Counted from the stretch's first letter, positions 16,401-24,861 are shown. The stretch is 64,000 nucleotides of DNA from Photobacterium alginatilyticum (GCF_009910675.1 NZ_RSEJ01000003.1:186001-250000), one strand, 5' to 3'. Notes: generated from the sequence alone by a model not told the origin. A program made the numbers and translations.

Positions 16401-18772
16401 ATACGTTGGCCTATACGGATCGTGACGGAGTAACCGTTGATCTTGAAACCGGTGAAAACAGCGATGGTGATAGCCTTAAGGGGTTTGAAAACCTCATGGG
16501 AAGTAACGGTGCCGATACCCTCAAGGGAGATAATGAGAGCAATATTCTGTTTGGCAACGCTGGTCAGGATACCCTAGAAGGACGAGGAGGTAATGATACT
16601 CTGATTGGCGGTGATGGCGCGGATACGTTAAGAGGTGGCAGCGGCAATGATCGTATCTCGGCGGGTGAAGGGGTGGATGTTATCGATGGCGGCGAAGGCG
16701 CTGATATTCTGGACTATAGCCTGAATGGTCAAGACAGTAAGAACGCCCTATATGTCGATCTTGCAGAAGGGATCTCTTATGCCGTTAAAGATGGACAGAA
16801 AACCGTGCTAGACCGTTTCAGTCATATTGAAGGGCTGGTCGGTGGCGAGATGGAAGATACTCTCATTGGTGATGACGGCAAAAATGTGCTCTATGGCGGC
16901 AAAGGAAACGATATTCTGCGCGGTGGTGGTGATAACGATGTGCTGGTGGCGGATGGAGATGTAGATCACTTGTTTGGCGGGACCGGTAAGGATATCTACC
17001 AAATCAAAGTATCAGAGGGTGGCAGCGCGATCATTGATGACGCGGACGAAGGGAATGCCATTATTCTTGAAGGCATCAGTAAGGCCGATGTTGGTTTGAG
17101 GTTTGACGGGCAATCACACCGGATTCAGTTGTTTGACCGCCGCAATGGTCAAACGTTGGTGGAAGATGTTGCCTCCGGCGACCAATTAGCAGAGTGGGGT
17201 GGCCAAGCGTCCAGCGAACAGACGGTCGAGTTACTGAGTGGTTTCATTCGTCGCTTCTCTACAATCCGTATTGGCGATCGGGTACTTTCGAGCCAGCAAA
17301 CGATTGACTGGTTGAGCAGCCAGTTGGTTGAAGCACATGCCGGGCAAGCGGATTCCACCCTTCGTGGTAACGAGCTGTCGAATATACTGACTGCTGGCGT
17401 TGCCCTGACGAGTATCAATGCCGGCGGTGGAGATGATCAGCTGCTAATTGGTGCGGGAACGCCGGAGGTTCATACTGGTAGTGGCAACGATTACGTTGAT
17501 TTCAGCGGTAATACTGATCTGGCATCTGCGCCGCAGACGGGAGAGCGCTTTATCGAACTGCTAGATGATCCTAATTCACTGAACGGCTGGCAGGTTCAAA
17601 ATGGTGGTAATGGTTTTGCGGTTGATGCCAACGGCCTGACATCTTCTTATGGTTGGTGTAGTCGGACTCGCCGTTTCGATATTTCTAATCTGGTTAGTGC
17701 TTATGGTAACAATGCCATCAATATCAAGGAGACTTTCCGTAAGGTCGGTTATACCGCCGATAGCTATAAGTTGACGGTTAGGCTACTGGACAGTGACGGT
17801 AATGAGTTACATCAATGGAGCACCGGGGAGCAGACGGTTACCGATGTTGCCGAGGTGAGTCACACATTGCAAAACTACAGCAGCCAGACTCACTATGTTG
17901 AAGTGACGGATGCTGGTAAAGATCAGGAATATTGGGCTGGTCAGTGGGGAGCACGTCTCGAAGGGCTGTCATTGCAATTTGATTCAGGTGCCACTAATCA
18001 GGCAAAAGTTTATATTGAAGGTTTCGATGCTATCGAAGTGGATGCAGGAGCGAACCTGGAGGTGCTTAAATCAAAGCCTGATGCAACTTTCTCCTTGGTA
18101 CTCAATGCCGATCTTAACGAATGGACGCCGGGACAAGATGGCCTGTCACTGATCCATCAAGACGGCGGTCAACTGACGTTGCCGCAAAAACCAGAGAGTC
18201 TGATCTTCGAAGATAACGGACGCCGAATATTAGTTAAGGATGTGAATGCTTACTATGCGGCAAGAACAAAGGGCGAGGCGTTTACTCACCGCTGGGAACT
18301 GACGCCGGATAATAGTGCGATCCTGAACTTAGCTGGCGTCGATGCAGCATCGGTGACTGTTCATCAAGACATTGTGGAGGGTAAAAAGTATGTCCGTCTG
18401 CAGGCCGGAAGTGACGTGCTTTTCTCTGAAGCGATACCTACAACCAGTGACGGTACCTCACAAACTGCGGGTCAATACCTGTCAGGCATCCTCGCAGGAG
18501 TTCGCTTTGGTGATGTCGGGCTTCACGGCGATGATCTGGCTAACTTTATCGACCATGGTGAGTTACCTGGTAATGAAGAGGTTAGCAGTAATGCCTTGCT
18601 CTCTGAGCAGAGCGCGAGCGTAGCGAATAGCGATGCTGATAGCATTCGTCTGGCCAAACTGACTGGAGCTATGGCTGCCTTTGATAGCAGCAATGACGGG
18701 ACATCGAGTGGCAACGAAGCGCTGGATGGCCGTTATATTTTGCAGCCGGAACTAACCGCTGCAGTTGTATAA
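13412..18772 (+). CDS. Large RTX (calcium-binding repeat) protein, probable type I secretion substrate
   Basis: This 1786-residue protein has no N-terminal signal peptide. Rough order: polar N-terminus (1-210); Gly/Ala-rich hydrophobic helices (about 220-430, e.g. GVGFAIGVGSALAIGMGAVS and VLDVVSLVCDFIPVIGNLAS) that could insert in membranes; a first block of GGxGxDxL-type repeats (about 515-610); an unfamiliar 250-residue insert (610-860) with Trp, Tyr and His; four further repeat blocks (about 860-1195) alternating with beta segments; a short block (1318-1365); a beta-sandwich-like domain (1383-1525); and a C-terminal signal region with RLAKLTGAMAAFDSS, like other T1SS substrates. The ATG at 13412 follows AAGAGGA. 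No HlyC-type acyltransferase is nearby, so if it is a pore former it is not activated by a linked enzyme. It could be a cytotoxin or an adhesin. Confidence 0.85.
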   Translation: MEQVTSFGNAINNTGDSINTAMQANFMEGFTEYLTTAIRGMVSGQGDSSSLSPTDMADVVAEAARKSGADPEVVSQLKSLATDPEILSALTAFDQGLEGTADMADVGASGELLPDFESAMPNPNPGPTIDPGLNGNVKTLNQYSDYISGAGSTFGGTMVGLPSDLNDGASIVLNGMLLKHDNLVNELDGHLKKYPTSVTAHNLLKNAVNESTELNSSRLSARGVLNNIGTGTTVAGSLFSVVHGGINIAAGADMGKDLRIAGGTIGMAKGLYSLTNVVATQVAKRAGGGTAKNVATFLSKTMVAKEVADVGLDAASGLTKAGVGFAIGVGSALAIGMGAVSIAKNAMVADEARRGGNHGRAAMYGVMAALDGVGMVLDVVSLVCDFIPVIGNLASLVLDVVNFGLSLINTVLGFFADMVDTRTPEEKLQADFDSYLDSDAFKEFMTKQGEFYKEKGYDIFKYMVDAESAGLGEEGVDGSSIWKEETRALTDQAKKNLEDQQLRIALIDGSSIGRTLNGRENDDYLDGRSGNDIINGHGGNDILMGGAGNDELNGGDGNDNSNGGSGDDTINGGEGNDTGRGGLGADVINMGPGDDDVIGLLGSDSIDGGDDTDTLYTEDLFKNLESRELNPDWKSSQDQLAEKVANQSNWSAYAPDHEPAIGYNVDLQAGTASGNPNQQAISALDAGLYNTSVFAKKDGAWNDYHRDFSSHYLLDSLPDISVMTQLRENSVDSYIAYNHHDSWNTYLFSNNPDPQIKSAYDSFVRQAKEQGREVYLLGEALTKFDPTFGYMKMEVLTDGKEVMLFDPVMGYVKLDASNLQQMLGGEEGNYRSAAGFFLYLMEKVGANATLTGMENVAGSEFDDVLKGDDNNNQLFSRNGNDKLYGRGGNDLLDGSGTGNNTLDGGEGTDTASYAVHNQGVTANLQSGQALKGNNNTDTLAGIENLIGSAHGDTLTGNDSNNQIFAQDGNDTVRGGGGNDLIDGGKGADDLDGGAGVDTLAYTDRDGVTVDLETGENSDGDSLKGFENLMGSNGADTLKGDNESNILFGNAGQDTLEGRGGNDTLIGGDGADTLRGGSGNDRISAGEGVDVIDGGEGADILDYSLNGQDSKNALYVDLAEGISYAVKDGQKTVLDRFSHIEGLVGGEMEDTLIGDDGKNVLYGGKGNDILRGGGDNDVLVADGDVDHLFGGTGKDIYQIKVSEGGSAIIDDADEGNAIILEGISKADVGLRFDGQSHRIQLFDRRNGQTLVEDVASGDQLAEWGGQASSEQTVELLSGFIRRFSTIRIGDRVLSSQQTIDWLSSQLVEAHAGQADSTLRGNELSNILTAGVALTSINAGGGDDQLLIGAGTPEVHTGSGNDYVDFSGNTDLASAPQTGERFIELLDDPNSLNGWQVQNGGNGFAVDANGLTSSYGWCSRTRRFDISNLVSAYGNNAINIKETFRKVGYTADSYKLTVRLLDSDGNELHQWSTGEQTVTDVAEVSHTLQNYSSQTHYVEVTDAGKDQEYWAGQWGARLEGLSLQFDSGATNQAKVYIEGFDAIEVDAGANLEVLKSKPDATFSLVLNADLNEWTPGQDGLSLIHQDGGQLTLPQKPESLIFEDNGRRILVKDVNAYYAARTKGEAFTHRWELTPDNSAILNLAGVDAASVTVHQDIVEGKKYVRLQAGSDVLFSEAIPTTSDGTSQTAGQYLSGILAGVRFGDVGLHGDDLANFIDHGELPGNEEVSSNALLSEQSASVANSDADSIRLAKLTGAMAAFDSSNDGTSSGNEALDGRYILQPELTAAVV
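14955..15245 (+). repeat. First block of RTX nonapeptide coding repeats
   Basis: About ten tandem 27-base units encode G-G-x-G-N-D-x-(L/I)-x motifs (for example HGGNDILMG and AGNDELNGG), which fold into a calcium-binding beta roll after export. Confidence 0.85.
15990..17000 (+). repeat. Further RTX repeat blocks separated by beta segments
   Basis: Four clusters of Gly/Asp-rich nonapeptide repeats (near 15990-16150, 16260-16400, 16500-16700, 16850-16990) are each preceded by a segment of the type VTANLQSGQA or VTVDLETGEN plus a GIENLIGS-like motif. The repeated module of about 80 residues suggests internal duplication. Confidence 0.8.
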
Positions 18773-18789
18773 CTAGCCTATAGGATAAT

Positions 18790-18815
18790 GGGGAGGCTTG
18801 CCTCCCCTGTATTTC
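18790..18815 (+). terminator. Possible terminator after the RTX gene
   Basis: A perfect 8-bp GC-rich stem (GGGGAGGC / GCCTCCCC) with a 2-base loop is followed by TGTATTTC. The T-run is weak; the tight loop may in practice open to 4-6 bases. Confidence 0.5.
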
Positions 18816-18907
18816 AGCGAATGAAATTTGGTTTTCCCTCCAGATCCCTTGACTATCTCCACCGGATCGAGACAATCATCTTAAACACCGTTATCTATAG
18901 AGAATTT

Positions 18908-19210
18908 ATGAGAATTGTTGCGGTTACAGCTTGCCCGACCGGGATTGCCCATACTTACATGGCAGCTGCAGAGCTAAAGAAGGCGGCGCAGCCATTGGGT
19001 ATCCAGATCATGGTTGAAACACAAGGCGCGATGGGGATAGAAAATCAACTGAGCTTTCAGGATATTGGCCGGGCCGATGTGGTGCTGATTGCCTCCGACA
19101 TCGAAATTGAACACCGTGCCCGCTTTACCGGCAGCAAGATCCACTGCGTTACCATTGAAGAAGTGCTGACCGATCCGGCGAGCGTGTTGCGCCGTTGCCA
19201 AGAACTTTGA
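18908..19210 (+). CDS. Stand-alone PTS fructose-type EIIB component
   Basis: This 100-residue cytoplasmic protein is homologous to EIIB of the fructose family and carries the phospho-cysteine motif VTACPTGIAHTYMAA with Cys9. It should accept phosphate from an EIIA (His) and pass it to sugar or to a partner. I chose the ATG at 18908 because the protein then begins directly with the conserved first strand; the frame upstream (from 18788) runs through the previous terminator. It precedes the HPr-like/EIIA gene by 37 bases and resembles the arrangement near VC1823-VC1826 of V. cholerae as I remember it. No EIIC partner lies beside it except the EIIABC protein at 21357. Confidence 0.85.
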   Translation: MRIVAVTACPTGIAHTYMAAAELKKAAQPLGIQIMVETQGAMGIENQLSFQDIGRADVVLIASDIEIEHRARFTGSKIHCVTIEEVLTDPASVLRRCQEL

Positions 19211-19247
19211 TTCAAACTCCTGACTAACAAGTTATGACTTAATCGCT

Positions 19248-20087
19248 ATGATCGAACGTCGTATTACCTTCATTATTGGTGATGAAGGTATTCCTTCCTG
19301 GAAACTCAATCAGCTGAAAACATTGGCTGGGTACTTTCGTGCCGTGGTGGTGATGCAAAATGTCACTCGTTTGTGCCAGGCTAATGCCGAGCAGCCGGTT
19401 CGGATCATGAGTTTGGGTTGTATGCCGGGAGATTTGTGCCAGCTGGTTATTGAGGGCTCTGATGCCGAACTGGCCTACATGGTGCTAACTGACTTTGTCG
19501 CCGAGCAATTCCTGTTGGTGAAAACCAGCGGTAAGAAAAAGAACCGTAATGCCTGCAGTGTCGATAGCTGCGATAAGACCAATACGGCCTTTTATTTGCC
19601 GTTTGAACTGGTAATTTCAACTCGTGATTTGTCAGTTAAGGAGTTAGGCCTCGTACAGTCAACAGAAGCAAAAGAGATGGTTATGGCCCGTCTTTGCAGG
19701 ATGCTTAATCCGGAAAATCCAGACTTGTTGCTTCAATTGATGCAAGAGCGTGAGCGCGTCTCGTCGACCTGCATGGGAAACGGGATTGCATTGCCTCATA
19801 TCATGTCATCAGAAATTAAGCAGCCTGCAATGGCGTTGATTCAGTTACCACATGCCATTGAGTGGGGCTCAAATCGTGGCCCGGTGACGAGAGTGATCGC
19901 CATGGCCTTGCCTTTTCCTGCTCAGCGCCCACATATCGAGGCGTTTGCGCATTTCTCACAGGCGTTATTGGCCCCCGAGTATTGTCGTTTGCTGACGGAA
20001 AATATTCAGGCCGAGGCGTTGAAAGCACTGTTGCTGCATACCTTGTCTCGCCCGTTTACAGCGAACTGCGATACTCCGAAGGAGTAA
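19248..20087 (+). CDS. PTS protein: degenerate HPr-like domain fused to fructose-type EIIA
   Basis: This 279-residue cytoplasmic phosphocarrier has two parts. Residues 1-90 have the HPr fold pattern (strand ITFII, a helix LNQLKTLAGYF, strand AVVVMQ, and a late GDLCQLVIEGSDAELAYMVL that matches HPr's G..V.I.A.G.DE..A). However, the phospho-His motif GLHTRP is replaced by GIPSWKL, so the His is missing. Residues about 115-265 are an EIIA-Fru domain with NGIALPH carrying the active His184 and a downstream PHIEAFAHFSQALL. The intact half could phosphorylate the EIIB next door; the HPr-like half may be regulatory. The order HPr-EIIA is reversed relative to FruB. The end overlaps the convergent araC-type gene by 32 bases. 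Confidence 0.8.
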   Translation: MIERRITFIIGDEGIPSWKLNQLKTLAGYFRAVVVMQNVTRLCQANAEQPVRIMSLGCMPGDLCQLVIEGSDAELAYMVLTDFVAEQFLLVKTSGKKKNRNACSVDSCDKTNTAFYLPFELVISTRDLSVKELGLVQSTEAKEMVMARLCRMLNPENPDLLLQLMQERERVSSTCMGNGIALPHIMSSEIKQPAMALIQLPHAIEWGSNRGPVTRVIAMALPFPAQRPHIEAFAHFSQALLAPEYCRLLTENIQAEALKALLLHTLSRPFTANCDTPKE

Positions 20088-20901
20088 GTCCTGTTTTGTT
20101 CTTAAATACCCGGTAGAAATAGTTCACATCCTGAAATCCGCATCGGGTCGCCACTTCGTGCAATCGGAAGGTGTATTTCTTTAGCATGAACTTGGCTCGT
20201 TCGATCCGTACCCAGGTAATGTAATCGGCCAGTCGCATGTGTCCCTGTTGACGAAACAGCCGCGAGAGGTGATTGGGGCTGATATTGAATCTTGTGGCAA
20301 TGCTGTCACGGCTGATTGCCCGGTGAAAGTTTTCCTGGATGTAAATGCAGATCCCCTGATAGAGATCCTCGCTACGCTTTTTAGTTGAATTTTCCGGTAC
20401 CGACAGCATGCTCTGGCAATAACTCATCAGGGCCAATAGCAGATGCTCGTCCATTGGTTGCTGGAGTGGCTCTTTGGACAGGGCATTAAGTGCCGACAGT
20501 ATATGGTCAATGGCATGACCGGTACGTGTCTGGATGCTGTGCTTTTGAATATCATGAAAGTTGGTTTGATCTTTTGCCTTACTAACCAAGCTAAAACCTA
20601 GCTGGCGACGACCGAATAATAGACTCAATACTGAACAATCCGTATCCCAATTGGGCTTGTTCCAGCTGTTTGGCGGGATATAGATCGCATCACCAGCCAT
20701 GATTTTGACTTCTGTGATCCCAAGTTCCGGATCTTCCAGCTCGTTAATGTACTCACCGTTGATCACCAGTTCCAGGCGCGGGAAGTTAACCTGATAGCTA
20801 AACGGAGGCGGCGTGACCTGATCCCCGGCAAACCAAATGCGGTTGAAGTGCTCCCGTTCGGAAAGCAGGGTATCGATAAGGTCATGGAATACCTTGCCCA
20901 T
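20056..20901 (-). CDS. AraC-family transcriptional regulator of the mannose/fructose PTS locus
   Basis: This 281-residue protein has a cupin-like N-terminal sensor domain (about 15-105, with AGDAIYIPPNSWNKP) and a C-terminal double helix-turn-helix (about 180-281, with ISRDSIATRFNISPNHLSRL and HEVATRCGFQDVNYFYRVFK). AGGAGG precedes the ATG at 20901. It is divergent from the EIIABC gene with a 455-base intergenic region, and convergent with the EIIA gene, so it very likely controls these PTS genes in response to sugar. The V. cholerae neighbour VC1825 has the same place, as I recall. Confidence 0.88.
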   Translation of the reverse strand: MGKVFHDLIDTLLSEREHFNRIWFAGDQVTPPPFSYQVNFPRLELVINGEYINELEDPELGITEVKIMAGDAIYIPPNSWNKPNWDTDCSVLSLLFGRRQLGFSLVSKAKDQTNFHDIQKHSIQTRTGHAIDHILSALNALSKEPLQQPMDEHLLLALMSYCQSMLSVPENSTKKRSEDLYQGICIYIQENFHRAISRDSIATRFNISPNHLSRLFRQQGHMRLADYITWVRIERAKFMLKKYTFRLHEVATRCGFQDVNYFYRVFKNKTGLTPSEYRSSL

Positions 20902-21015
20902 GGTAATGGTACCTCCTGATGGGATTGGCTCAGCGAATAGGTTAGATCATTGTCGGCATTATTATTCATTGTCCGGTATAGAGTTACTACCCGGAAAATA
21001 GAATTGAATATTATC

Positions 21016-21031
21016 CGTGAGCTAGGTCACG
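21016..21031. promoter_or_regulatory. Probable CRP-cAMP site between the AraC gene and the mannose PTS gene
   Basis: CGTGA-GCTAGG-TCACG is a perfect dyad of the CRP core GTGA-N6-TCAC. It lies about 115 bases upstream of the AraC start and 325 bases before the EIIABC start. The rest of the 455-base spacer (20902-21356) holds no ORF. A TAGATCACA half-site occurs near 21213. I could not pick convincing -10/-35 boxes. Confidence 0.6.
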
Positions 21032-21356
21032 TAAATTATCCGGTTGCCCTCGTTTTTATGGTTACCACTGTCTAGTGTTTCACTGTTTTTGAAGTAATCG
21101 AAATTGGCGTTTTCGTTGTGAAAAGTGGAAGAAATATGCCTTTAACCCACTAATTAATAACAAATATCATGCTATTTCCATTTGTGTTGAACTGAGGTAG
21201 GTGAGGTGAGGGTTAGATCACAAAATGGTTTTGATGTTACAAATATCCAGTAAATGCCTCTCTGGTACACTATAAGAGTGGAGCCGGATCGCTGAAAATA
21301 TCCCCAACGGCAACACGAATGCTGAACTTAAAAGTATAAATACAGGGGGAACACTC

Positions 21357-23258
21357 ATGATCACCAACTTGATTAATGAGCAGTTGATTTGCCTGAACCT
21401 TCAGGCGACGACCAAAGAAGAGGTTTTTGTCGAAATGATCGACTTGCTGCACAAGCAAGGCCGAGTGAACGACAAGGACCAGTTTTTAGCGGATATCCAT
21501 GCTCGTGAAGAGCTGGGGAATACCGGTTTTGAAGAAGGTGTTGCGCTGCCTCATGCCAAAAGTGGTGCAGTGTCCGAACCTGCGGTAGCCATTGGTATCA
21601 GCCGCAGCGGTATTGAATACGGTGCGGAAGACGGCCTGCCATCCAAACTCTTTTTCATGATTGCCTCTCCAGACGGCGGCGCAAATCACCATATTGAAGT
21701 GCTGGCCGAATTGTCTTCGAAGCTGATTGAGGACGGTTTTATTGATGAATTTATGTCGGCGAAAAGCGCGCAGGAGGCACTTGGTCTGTTGCTGGCAAAA
21801 ACAGAGCCGAGTGAAACAACACCGGTAGCTGACAAAGGGTTGCTGATTGGTGTGACTGGCTGCCCTGCAGGCGTTGCCCATACTTACCTTGCTGCGGAGG
21901 CGTTGGAAAAAGCGGCTGCCGAGCTTGGTTACGAGATGAAAGTCGAAACTAATGGCTCAATTGGTGTAAAGAACAGCCCAACAGCGGAAGAAATCGAGCG
22001 CGCAGAAGCGATTATCGTCAGCTGCGACAAGCAGGTAGATATGAGCCGGTTCGCTGGCAAAAAGCTGGTTAAAACCGGAGTGAAAGCGCCGATCAAAGAT
22101 GGCAAGGGGCTCATCAACCAGGCTCTGCAGGCTGCGACTTACCAAGTGTTTGGCGACGATGCGCCTGCACAGACTGAGAGTAAAGTCTCTCAGGCCCGCT
22201 CAGATCTATACCGCTATCTGATGAACGGCGTATCGCACATGATCCCGTTCGTGGTTACCGGTGGTCTGCTTATTGCCTTGGCGTTGGCCTTGGGCGGGCA
22301 GCCATCTGAAGCGGGAATGGCTATTCCTGAAGGCAGCATGTGGCAGAAAGTGCTCGATGTCGGTGTGGTGGCCTTTACGCTGATGATCCCTATCCTGGCC
22401 GGCTATATTGCCTATGCGATTGCCGACCGACCTGCACTGGCACCGGGCCTGATTGGTGGCTGGATTGCCAATAACGGTTCGTTCTACGGTGCCGAAGCGG
22501 GTACCGGATTTATCGGTGCGATAGTCGCTGGTCTGCTGGTGGGCTACTTTGTTAAGTGGCTGGTGAGTATCAACTATCACAAGTTTATCCAGCCTTTGGT
22601 GCCAATCATGATTGCGCCGATTGCAGGTAGCCTGTTTATCTCCAGCTTGTTTATCTTTGTTATCGGCGCCCCGATTGCCAGCTTGATGGATGGTCTGAAC
22701 GCCATGCTAACCAGCATGAGCACAGGTAACGTGGTTCTGCTGGGTATCGTACTGGGTGGTATGGCCGGTTTTGATATGGGCGGTCCGTTTAACAAGGTGG
22801 CCTTCCTGTTCTCGGTCGGCATGATTGCCAGCGGCCAAACACAATTCATGGGTGCGATGGCGTGTGCTATCCCGGTTGCACCGTTGGGTATGGGTCTGGC
22901 AACTATTATTGGCCGTAAGCTTAACCTGTTCGAAGAGTCTGAGCTTGAAGCCGGTAAAGCGGCAAGTGCCATGGGCTTGGTAGGTATCTCCGAAGGTGCA
23001 ATTCCGTTTGCTGCACAAGACCCGATGTCTGTGATCCCGGCCAACGTACTGGGCTCGATGGTAGCTGCAGTAATGGCATTCTCTTTCGGTATTACCAACA
23101 GTGTGGCGCACGGTGGTCCGGTTGTGGCCCTGCTGGGTGCGATGAATAAACCGCTAATGGCCATCGTATGTATGATTGCGGGCTCTGTGGTAACGGCACT
23201 GGTAGCAATTTCTCTGAAGAAAATGCGTCAGGCCAAAGCGCAGGCAGCTCTGGCCTAA
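21357..23258 (+). CDS. manP: PTS EIIABC transporter, probable mannose-specific (ManP-like)
   Basis: This 633-residue sugar phosphotransferase permease has an EIIA domain (about 1-150, phospho-His66 in GVALPHAK), an EIIB domain (about 160-260, phospho-Cys169 in GVTGCPAGVAHTY) and an EIIC membrane domain (about 285-625, with GGMAGFDMGGPFNKVAF and GAIPFAAQDP typical of fructose-family IIC). It would import and phosphorylate a hexose to the 6-phosphate. Because manA follows and the gene resembles the V. cholerae locus VC1826-VC1827, mannose is the likely substrate rather than fructose; this is inference from context. The ATG at 21357 has AGGGGGA upstream. Confidence 0.85.
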   Translation: MITNLINEQLICLNLQATTKEEVFVEMIDLLHKQGRVNDKDQFLADIHAREELGNTGFEEGVALPHAKSGAVSEPAVAIGISRSGIEYGAEDGLPSKLFFMIASPDGGANHHIEVLAELSSKLIEDGFIDEFMSAKSAQEALGLLLAKTEPSETTPVADKGLLIGVTGCPAGVAHTYLAAEALEKAAAELGYEMKVETNGSIGVKNSPTAEEIERAEAIIVSCDKQVDMSRFAGKKLVKTGVKAPIKDGKGLINQALQAATYQVFGDDAPAQTESKVSQARSDLYRYLMNGVSHMIPFVVTGGLLIALALALGGQPSEAGMAIPEGSMWQKVLDVGVVAFTLMIPILAGYIAYAIADRPALAPGLIGGWIANNGSFYGAEAGTGFIGAIVAGLLVGYFVKWLVSINYHKFIQPLVPIMIAPIAGSLFISSLFIFVIGAPIASLMDGLNAMLTSMSTGNVVLLGIVLGGMAGFDMGGPFNKVAFLFSVGMIASGQTQFMGAMACAIPVAPLGMGLATIIGRKLNLFEESELEAGKAASAMGLVGISEGAIPFAAQDPMSVIPANVLGSMVAAVMAFSFGITNSVAHGGPVVALLGAMNKPLMAIVCMIAGSVVTALVAISLKKMRQAKAQAALA

Positions 23259-23310
23259 GTCAAGATTCGCTTAAGTCAATAAAGAGCAAACCATAAAAGT
23301 GTAATAAGAG

Positions 23311-23357
23311 CATGCCAGTACACTGAGTGAACTGTACTTAACCCCCACGCTGGCATG
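23311..23357 (+). promoter_or_regulatory. Structured RNA element downstream of manP
   Basis: An outer stem CATGCC / GGCATG (23311-23316 with 23352-23357) encloses an inner hairpin AGTACA / TGTACT (23317-23322 with 23333-23338). It lies between the manP stop and the terminator. It could be a processed 3'-UTR RNA or part of the terminator structure. Confidence 0.4.
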
Positions 23358-23363
23358 TATGCT

Positions 23364-23404
23364 CCCTTCTTTCCTCTCTTAATGGGGCAAGAAGGGCGTT
23401 TTTT
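23364..23404 (+). terminator. Rho-independent terminator of manP
   Basis: An 8-bp stem (CCCTTCTT / AAGAAGGG) with a long loop is followed by CG and six T. It separates manP from manA, which therefore has its own promoter in the 170 bases that follow. Confidence 0.8.
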
Positions 23405-23577
23405 ATCTGGTAATTTACTCGGTATGAGTGCTCAACAATTGACAGACAAATCCCATTTCAAAATCATCAGATTCTGCTAGAATTTCGCGTTGCTTAATAG
23501 CGCTGTAGAATAGCGACTGATACTGATCCCATGAGTAATTGTACTGATGAAATCAGTATTTAACGTAAGGTAAAACA

Positions 23578-24777
23578 ATGACCGTTTCCACATCTCCTTG
23601 TTTTTTCCGCATGCACAATGTTATCCAAGATTATGCATGGGGAAGCACGACATCCATTGAATCCCTGTTTGGGATTGCCAATCCTGAGGGTAATCCACAG
23701 GCAGAAATCTGGATGGGTGCCCATCCAAACGGTTGTTCCCAGATAGACGTTGAGGGTGAGATTACCCGCCTTGCCGATTTTATCGCAGCAGATAAAGCCG
23801 CGACTATTGGCGTGGAGACCGATAACCAGTTTGGTGAGCTGCCGTACCTGTTTAAGGTGCTGGCTGCCGAGAAAGCGCTGTCGATCCAGGTTCACCCAAG
23901 CAAGGCACAAGCCGAGGTCGGTTTTGCCAAAGAGCAAGACGCAGGCATCCCCCTGAGCGCAGGTCACCGTAATTACAAAGATCCTAACCACAAACCTGAG
24001 CTGGTCTATGCGCTAACTCCTTATCAGGCAATGAATGGCTTCCGCGAGATTGGTCAGATTGTTAGCCTGTTCCGTTGTCTGGAAATTGCTGACTTGCACG
24101 AGTTGGTTGTTGCACTGGAAGAAAACCAGAATGAAACAGGTTTGCGCCAGTTCTTCGAGGCAATGCTCTCGCTTCAGGGGGAAGTGAAAGAAACTGCTTT
24201 AGCCGGGCTTCTGGCATACGCCGAGCAGCATAAAGACGATGAACTGTTTGCTTTAATCTTGGAACTTGCCGGGCAGTACCCGGGCGATATCGGCCTGTTC
24301 TCGCCGCTAATGCTCAATGTATTGACCCTGCAACCGGGTGAGGCTATGTTCCTGCATGCCTGTACGCCGCATGCTTATATCAATGGCACGGGCCTGGAGA
24401 TCATGGCGAACTCCGACAACGTATTGCGAGCAGGGCTAACCCCTAAGCACATCGACATTGCCGAGTTAGTGGCAAGTACGCGTTTCGTACCGATGCTGGA
24501 AGATAAACTGTTGCTCGCTCCGGACGTATCGGAAGGTGGTTTGCATTACCCGATCCCGGTTCCTGATTTTAAATTCAGTGTTTATCACAGCCAGCAGGAT
24601 ATTGCGTTGACAACTACCAGCGCTGAAATACTGTTCGCGATTGATGGGGCGGTAACTGTTACACATGCAAGCGGTGAGACTCTGACTTTCGAGAAAGGGG
24701 AGTCTGTGTTTATTCCGGCGAATGCTCAGGGTTATACAGTGCATTCAACGGGACGATTTGCCCGTGCTTACAATTGA
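23578..24777 (+). CDS. manA: Mannose-6-phosphate isomerase, class I
   Basis: This 399-residue zinc enzyme interconverts mannose 6-phosphate and fructose 6-phosphate, feeding PTS-imported mannose into glycolysis. Visible class I features are the N-terminal QDYAWGS, WMGAHPNG, the zinc-binding IQVHPSK followed by HKPELVYAL, and PHAYINGTGLEIMANSDNVLRAG with the catalytic Arg near its end. A C-terminal cupin (about 315-399) is complete. The ATG at 23578 follows AAGGTAAAAC. The length equals that of E. coli ManA (391) within a few residues. Confidence 0.96.
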   Translation: MTVSTSPCFFRMHNVIQDYAWGSTTSIESLFGIANPEGNPQAEIWMGAHPNGCSQIDVEGEITRLADFIAADKAATIGVETDNQFGELPYLFKVLAAEKALSIQVHPSKAQAEVGFAKEQDAGIPLSAGHRNYKDPNHKPELVYALTPYQAMNGFREIGQIVSLFRCLEIADLHELVVALEENQNETGLRQFFEAMLSLQGEVKETALAGLLAYAEQHKDDELFALILELAGQYPGDIGLFSPLMLNVLTLQPGEAMFLHACTPHAYINGTGLEIMANSDNVLRAGLTPKHIDIAELVASTRFVPMLEDKLLLAPDVSEGGLHYPIPVPDFKFSVYHSQQDIALTTTSAEILFAIDGAVTVTHASGETLTFEKGESVFIPANAQGYTVHSTGRFARAYN

Positions 24778-24832
24778 TTTTTAGAAGATATTACTCTTAA
24801 TAATCGATTGTTTTTTATATAGAAACCGATTC

Positions 24833-24861
24833 AAAGCCAGTCAAAGTGACTGGCTTTCTTT
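24833..24861. terminator. Terminator between manA and the convergent amylase gene
   Basis: An 11-bp perfect stem (AAAGCCAGTCA / TGACTGGCTTT) with an AAG loop is followed by CTTT. The A-rich 5' arm gives a T-run on the minus strand too, so it may serve both genes. Confidence 0.8.

Noticed and set aside
14955..17000. CRISPR-like regular repeats
   Set aside because: The periodic pattern is the 27-base coding period of RTX nonapeptides in an open reading frame, with no conserved repeat/unique spacer pattern.
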